Positions 61,682 through 64,000 of a stretch of 64,000 nt of DNA are shown here, one piece after another. A program made the position numbers and the translations under genes. Each line of letters begins with the position of its first letter. Within the stretch, counting starts at the first letter, position 1. The stretch is from Aquirufa aurantiipilula (GTDB taxonomy: Bacteria; Bacteroidota; Bacteroidia; Cytophagales; Spirosomataceae). The notes beneath the pieces are model-generated. The model searched no databases. It was not told the DNA's origin and worked only from the letters and a program-made list of their open reading frames with translations. The stretch spans positions 248,001 to 312,000 of the forward strand of contig NZ_JAANOG010000003.1 in NCBI RefSeq assembly GCF_019923745.1. Reading direction: 5' to 3'.

Positions 61682-62389
61682 ATGACCAAAATTATTGAAA
61701 CAAGAAATATTTCCAAGCGCTATGTGATGGGAGAAGAAGTAATTGATGCCTTAAAAAACATCAGTATTTCAGTGAATAAAGGCGAATATGTAGCATTTAT
61801 GGGGCCATCCGGTTCAGGTAAATCCACCTTGATGAATATTGTTGGATGCTTGGATACTCCTAGTACTGGAAAGTATATTTTGAATGGTCATGACGTCAGC
61901 GAAATGTCAGAAAATGAGTTAGCCGCTGTGCGCAATAAAGAAATTGGGTTCGTTTTTCAAACATTCAACTTATTACCTCGGCAATCTGCCTTGGACAATG
62001 TAGCTCTTCCTCTGATTTATGCAGGATATTCCAAAAAAGAAAGGAACGAAATTGCCATGGAAACCCTGAGAGGTGTAGGTCTAGATAACCGAGCTAGCCA
62101 TAAGCCTAATGAGTTATCAGGAGGTCAAAGACAACGTGTAGCAGTAGCCAGAGCATTGGTCAATGAGCCATCCATTTTATTAGCGGATGAGCCTACAGGT
62201 AATTTGGACACCAAAACATCTTATGAAATTATGGACCTTTTTGATCAATTACACAAAAAAGGAAATACCATTGTCATGGTTACTCACGAGGATGATATTG
62301 CTCAATATGCCCACCGAATAATACGTTTACGTGATGGACTTATTGAGTCAGATACCATCAATCAAAACGTAAGAAAAGTAATTAAGTAG
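61682..62389 (+). CDS. ABC transporter ATP-binding protein, MacB/LolD-type
   Basis: 235 residues. Walker [10 protein letters not shown], the MacB/LolD helix [28 protein letters not shown], signature [15 protein letters not shown], Walker [14 protein letters not shown] and the switch His in [12 protein letters not shown]. The start at 61682 gives the usual [19 protein letters not shown] opening. No permease gene follows, so its partner is elsewhere. The gene ends with a long, strong hairpin terminator. Confidence 0.93.
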   Translation: MTKIIETRNISKRYVMGEEVIDALKNISISVNKGEYVAFMGPSGSGKSTLMNIVGCLDTPSTGKYILNGHDVSEMSENELAAVRNKEIGFVFQTFNLLPRQSALDNVALPLIYAGYSKKERNEIAMETLRGVGLDNRASHKPNELSGGQRQRVAVARALVNEPSILLADEPTGNLDTKTSYEIMDLFDQLHKKGNTIVMVTHEDDIAQYAHRIIRLRDGLIESDTINQNVRKVIK

Positions 62390-62405
62390 TAGAAAAAAGT
62401 AGTAC

Positions 62406-62449
62406 AAAGCCCTGAAATACAAAACATTCCGTATTTCGGGGCTTTTAAA
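62406..62449 (+). terminator. Intrinsic terminator of the ABC transporter gene
   Basis: 15-bp stem (AAAGCCCTGAAATAC / GTATTTCGGGGCTTT, one G-T pair), 10-base loop and a T-rich tail. It isolates the ABC gene from the crp/fnr region downstream. Confidence 0.85.
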
Positions 62450-62460
62450 TTGCGGGAAAA

Positions 62461-62486
62461 CAAGAATTATTCTTGAGAAAACGCAA
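62461..62486. promoter_or_regulatory. Overlapping palindrome and TTG-N8-CAA box
   Basis: CAAGAATTATTCTTG (62461-62475) is a perfect palindrome that overlaps TTGAGAAAACGCAA (62473-62486). The latter has the spacing of a Crp/Fnr box (TTG-N8-CAA; FNR consensus TTGAT-N4-ATCAA). Its 15-bp form recurs inverted at 63317-63331. Confidence 0.5.
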
Positions 62487-62654
62487 GAAATGAATATTCA
62501 ATAGCGCTTTCCGCCATTCATAATTGGCAAAATTCAAGGGGATTCCTATCTTTGGCTTGTTCTAAATGTATATTCCTTGAAGAATTCCACTTCTTCTCTT
62601 CTGATTTGTCAAAAAAATCCTGAGAAAATCAACTTTGGTTTATCGAACAATGCC

Positions 62655-62668
62655 TTGCATTCGGGCAA
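62655..62668. promoter_or_regulatory. TTG-N8-CAA box upstream of crp/fnr
   Basis: TTGCATTCGGGCAA fits the Crp/Fnr spacing, 38 bases before the ATG at 62706. It may be an autoregulatory site. Confidence 0.4.
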
Positions 62669-62705
62669 TATATTTCAAATACATAACCCCTAATTATCCC
62701 ATTTT

Positions 62706-63314
62706 ATGACGACTCTAGCTAACCTAGAAGCTTACCTTAACTCCTTTCATTTATTAAGCCCATCTGAAACAAAACAACTAGCGAGTTATTTCAAGTATGC
62801 CAAATTTCAAAAGAATCAAATAATCATTGCAGAAGGAGAAATAAATAGTCGTTTCTACTTTTTAACATCAGGTTTACTCCGAGAATATTCCTGGGTAGAC
62901 CAATTGGATATGCCTGAACCTATATCCAGATGGTTTACTTTACCAGGTAAATTTGGTATCTCAGCAGAAAGTTTTTTCCACCAAACACCTAGTGAAATCA
63001 CACTTGATGCTTTAAAAAAATCAGAGGTATTTTATATGGAAAAAGAAGATCTTGAAAAAGCCTATATTGAAATCCCTCACTCCAATACCATTTGTAGAAT
63101 CATCTTACAAGAAAACTTAGTTCAACACGAACGAATCACTTCCTTCCTTCACATCAGAAACACCCAAGTTCGATACGAATCTTTTCGAAAAGCCTTTAGA
63201 GAAATGGATGAACAGGTTCCTGATAAATACAAAGCTTCTTTTCTCAATATGAGCCCCTCGGAATTAAGTCGGGTTAGAAGGAAAATCATGGAGAATGGCT
63301 CCCTAATCGACTAA
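62706..63314 (+). CDS. Crp/Fnr family transcriptional regulator
   Basis: 202 residues. N-terminal cyclic-nucleotide-binding-like jelly roll (about 15-120; FQKNQIIIAEGEINSRFYFLTSGLLREYSW, TLPGKFGISAESFFHQTPSEITLDALKKSEVFYMEKEDLE) and a C-terminal winged helix-like segment (about 145-200; MSPSELSRVRRKIMENG) of the degenerate type common in Bacteroidota. The effector is unknown; there are no FNR-type cysteines. Four TTG-N8-CAA boxes flank the gene. Confidence 0.85.
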   Translation: MTTLANLEAYLNSFHLLSPSETKQLASYFKYAKFQKNQIIIAEGEINSRFYFLTSGLLREYSWVDQLDMPEPISRWFTLPGKFGISAESFFHQTPSEITLDALKKSEVFYMEKEDLEKAYIEIPHSNTICRIILQENLVQHERITSFLHIRNTQVRYESFRKAFREMDEQVPDKYKASFLNMSPSELSRVRRKIMENGSLID

Positions 63315-63316
63315 TA

Positions 63317-63354
63317 CTTGCGTTTTCTCAATTTTATTTATTGATTTTTCGCAA
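63317..63354. promoter_or_regulatory. Two TTG-N8-CAA boxes downstream of crp/fnr
   Basis: TTGCGTTTTCTCAA (63318-63331) and TTGATTTTTCGCAA (63341-63354), centres 23 bp apart. The first is the exact inverted copy of the box at 62473 (15 bp identical, 63317-63331 against 62473-62487). The second has the FNR half-site TTGAT on one side. The outer CTTGCG / CGCAAG ends also form a long interrupted inverted repeat. Confidence 0.5.
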
Positions 63355-63617
63355 GAAAATTTCAATAAGTTTTCTTCAACTTTGTCATGTGGTAATTGAT
63401 GGGTTTTCTATGGTAAAACAAAGGAATCTTGCCAATTATCGGTTGATAAGAGATAAAAATTGCAACCTGTGTTCTAAAATTTATAGTTACCATGGAAGTG
63501 AATTCTACTAATTTTTTAAGCATTATAGAAATCAATGTATACACCTCCATCTCAAAAATGATTTGTTACATAATCTCTCTTATTAACCACCTAATCACTA
63601 ATAATTTCTAATTCATC

Positions 63618-63642
63618 AGAGGAGCCTAAAAACTCCTCTTTT
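63618..63642 (+). terminator. Weak hairpin terminator
   Basis: 7-bp perfect stem AGAGGAG / CTCCTCT, 8-base loop, then only four T. Weaker than the other terminators here. There is no gene directly upstream on the plus strand for 300 bases, so what it ends is unclear. Confidence 0.4.
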
Positions 63643-63711
63643 GAAGAAACCATTATGCTTTATCATCTCATACCAACAATTTTACATCTAACCACTAGTA
63701 CCCTTAAAACA

Positions 63712-63740
63712 AAAGAGCTGCCCTTTCGGAGCAGCTCTTT
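63712..63740 (-). terminator. Intrinsic terminator downstream of rplS
   Basis: 10-bp stem AAAGAGCTGC / GCAGCTCTTT (plus-strand reading) with a 9-base loop. On the minus strand it ends in a T-rich tract (CTTTTGTTTT), 25 bases after the rplS stop. Confidence 0.85.
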
Positions 63741-63764
63741 CTTATTTCAAAGAATTCAAACCTC

Positions 63765-64000
63765 TTATTTTTTCTTCTCTTTAACACGAGCAGCTTTACC
63801 TTGCTTACCTCTCATGTAATATAAACGAGCTCTACGTACTTTACCACGACGTAATACTTCAATTTTGTCAATGTTTGGAGACAAGATTGGGAAAATACGC
63901 TCAACACCAATTCCATTAGAAATCTTACGAACAGTGAATGACTCACCTGCACCTGAATTCTTACGTTGAATTACCAATCCTTGGAAAACCTGGATACGCT
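63765..64000 (-). CDS. rplS: 50S ribosomal protein L19, 5' part cut by window
   Basis: The minus strand stays open to the window edge and reads [74 protein letters not shown], the C-terminal two thirds of L19. L19 sits at the 30S-50S interface. The N-terminus lies beyond 64000. It is followed by a strong terminator, and trmD/rimM would be expected upstream. Confidence 0.95.
   Translation of the reverse strand, partial: RIQVFQGLVIQRKNSGAGESFTVRKISNGIGVERIFPILSPNIDKIEVLRRGKVRRARLYYMRGKQGKAARVKEKKK

Larger units (their letters stand above)
62450..62705. other. Gene-free upstream region of the crp/fnr gene
   Basis: The 316-base gap after the ABC gene (62390-62705) holds the terminator ending at 62449 and then this 256-base stretch with no gene. 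It contains a perfect 15-bp palindrome (arms CAAGAAT / ATTCTTG, 62461-62475) and two TTG-N8-CAA boxes (62473-62486, 62655-62668). Confidence 0.6.
63355..63764. other. Gene-free stretch, possible Crp/Fnr-controlled untranslated transcript
   Basis: No protein gene is convincing in the 450 bases between the crp/fnr and rplS genes. A near -7 box (CAACTTTG, 63377-63384) lies 37 bases after the centre of the TTG-N8-CAA box at 63341, and a hairpin (63618-63642) follows 230 bases later. A transcript of about 250 bases is conceivable. It is not supported further. Confidence 0.3.

Noticed and set aside
62473-63331. Mobile element bounded by the 15-bp inverted repeats around crp/fnr
   Set aside because: No transposase and no target-site duplication; the repeats fit TTG-N8-CAA regulator boxes better.
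63410-63511. 33-residue ORF with a C-x-x-C pair in the gap before rplS
   Set aside because: No start signal or known family; short frames of this size are expected by chance.
1-64000. CRISPR arrays, tRNA or rRNA genes, prophage
   Set aside because: No regularly spaced repeats, no cloverleaf-like or rRNA sequence and no phage genes were seen; a tRNAscan or CRISPR search was not possible here.

Overview
The window looks like chromosomal DNA of a Bacteroidota bacterium, most likely from the Cytophagales (an Aquirufa/Spirosoma-like lineage is plausible, but the genus cannot be fixed from sequence alone). The signs are many starts preceded by a Bacteroidota -7 box (TAnnTTTG) with very short leaders and weak Shine-Dalgarno signals, a GldJ-type SUMF1 lipoprotein, a BatD protein, a SusC-style TonB receptor with a carboxypeptidase-regulatory N-terminus, LytS/LytTR signalling, and a Bacteroidota-type Ccm cluster. 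The DNA is AT-leaning and gene-dense, with no rRNA, tRNA, CRISPR array, prophage or insertion sequence seen. The first gene (batD) and last gene (rplS) are cut by the window edges.

Layout. 0-8 kb: batD, two outer-membrane proteins, a PhyH dioxygenase, ruvX, a YcxB-like membrane protein, a phosphoribosyltransferase, a dedA-aroE pair and a ComA-type phosphosulfolactate synthase. 8-18 kb: a DUF2147 protein, a PaaI thioesterase and feoAB, divergent from a ccmB-C-D-E-F cytochrome c maturation operon that continues into a small membrane protein and a CNNM/CorC protein. 17.7-28 kb: menF, a luciferase-like oxidoreductase, a lipoprotein, a hotdog thioesterase, a histidine phosphatase with a LytS/LytTR pair, an AI-2E-type permease, an orphan PhoB-type regulator, a GHL10 hydrolase and a PaaE-like reductase. 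28-38 kb: an aldo/keto reductase bracketed by long palindromes, pepF, dsbD, glyA, tatC, an ABC-F ATPase and a VF530 protein. 38-49 kb: a 1123-residue ThuA/PQQ-dehydrogenase/PKD/cytochrome c fusion, a dienelactone hydrolase, an amine oxidase coupled to a secernin-like hydrolase, a second PhyH gene divergent from an AraC regulator, terC and a glycosyltransferase. 49-64 kb: a TPP-riboswitch-controlled TonB receptor (probably thiamin), mfd, gldJ, comF, fusA, a YdeI-like protein, an acyltransferase, a LolD/MacB-type ATPase, a Crp/Fnr regulator surrounded by repeated 14-bp sites, and rplS.

Functional themes. Iron uptake (feoAB) sits back to back with haem delivery (ccm), and DsbD and TatC also serve the envelope. 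Two men-type activities (menF and a MenI-like thioesterase) lie 2 kb apart. The most useful observations are: (1) a TPP aptamer whose predicted promoter starts transcription at the base of P1, in front of a TonB receptor; (2) a CcmE carrying the Cys-x-x-x-Tyr haem motif instead of the usual His; (3) four TTG-N8-CAA boxes around the crp/fnr gene, two of them an exact 15-bp inverted repeat; (4) a palindromic repeat family built from one 15-bp half-unit in both orientations; and (5) a single polypeptide combining sugar dehydrogenase and cytochrome c. No wholly new system can be proved from sequence alone. Items 3 and 4, the 63.4-63.6 kb untranslated region and the amine oxidase/secernin pair are the best leads.
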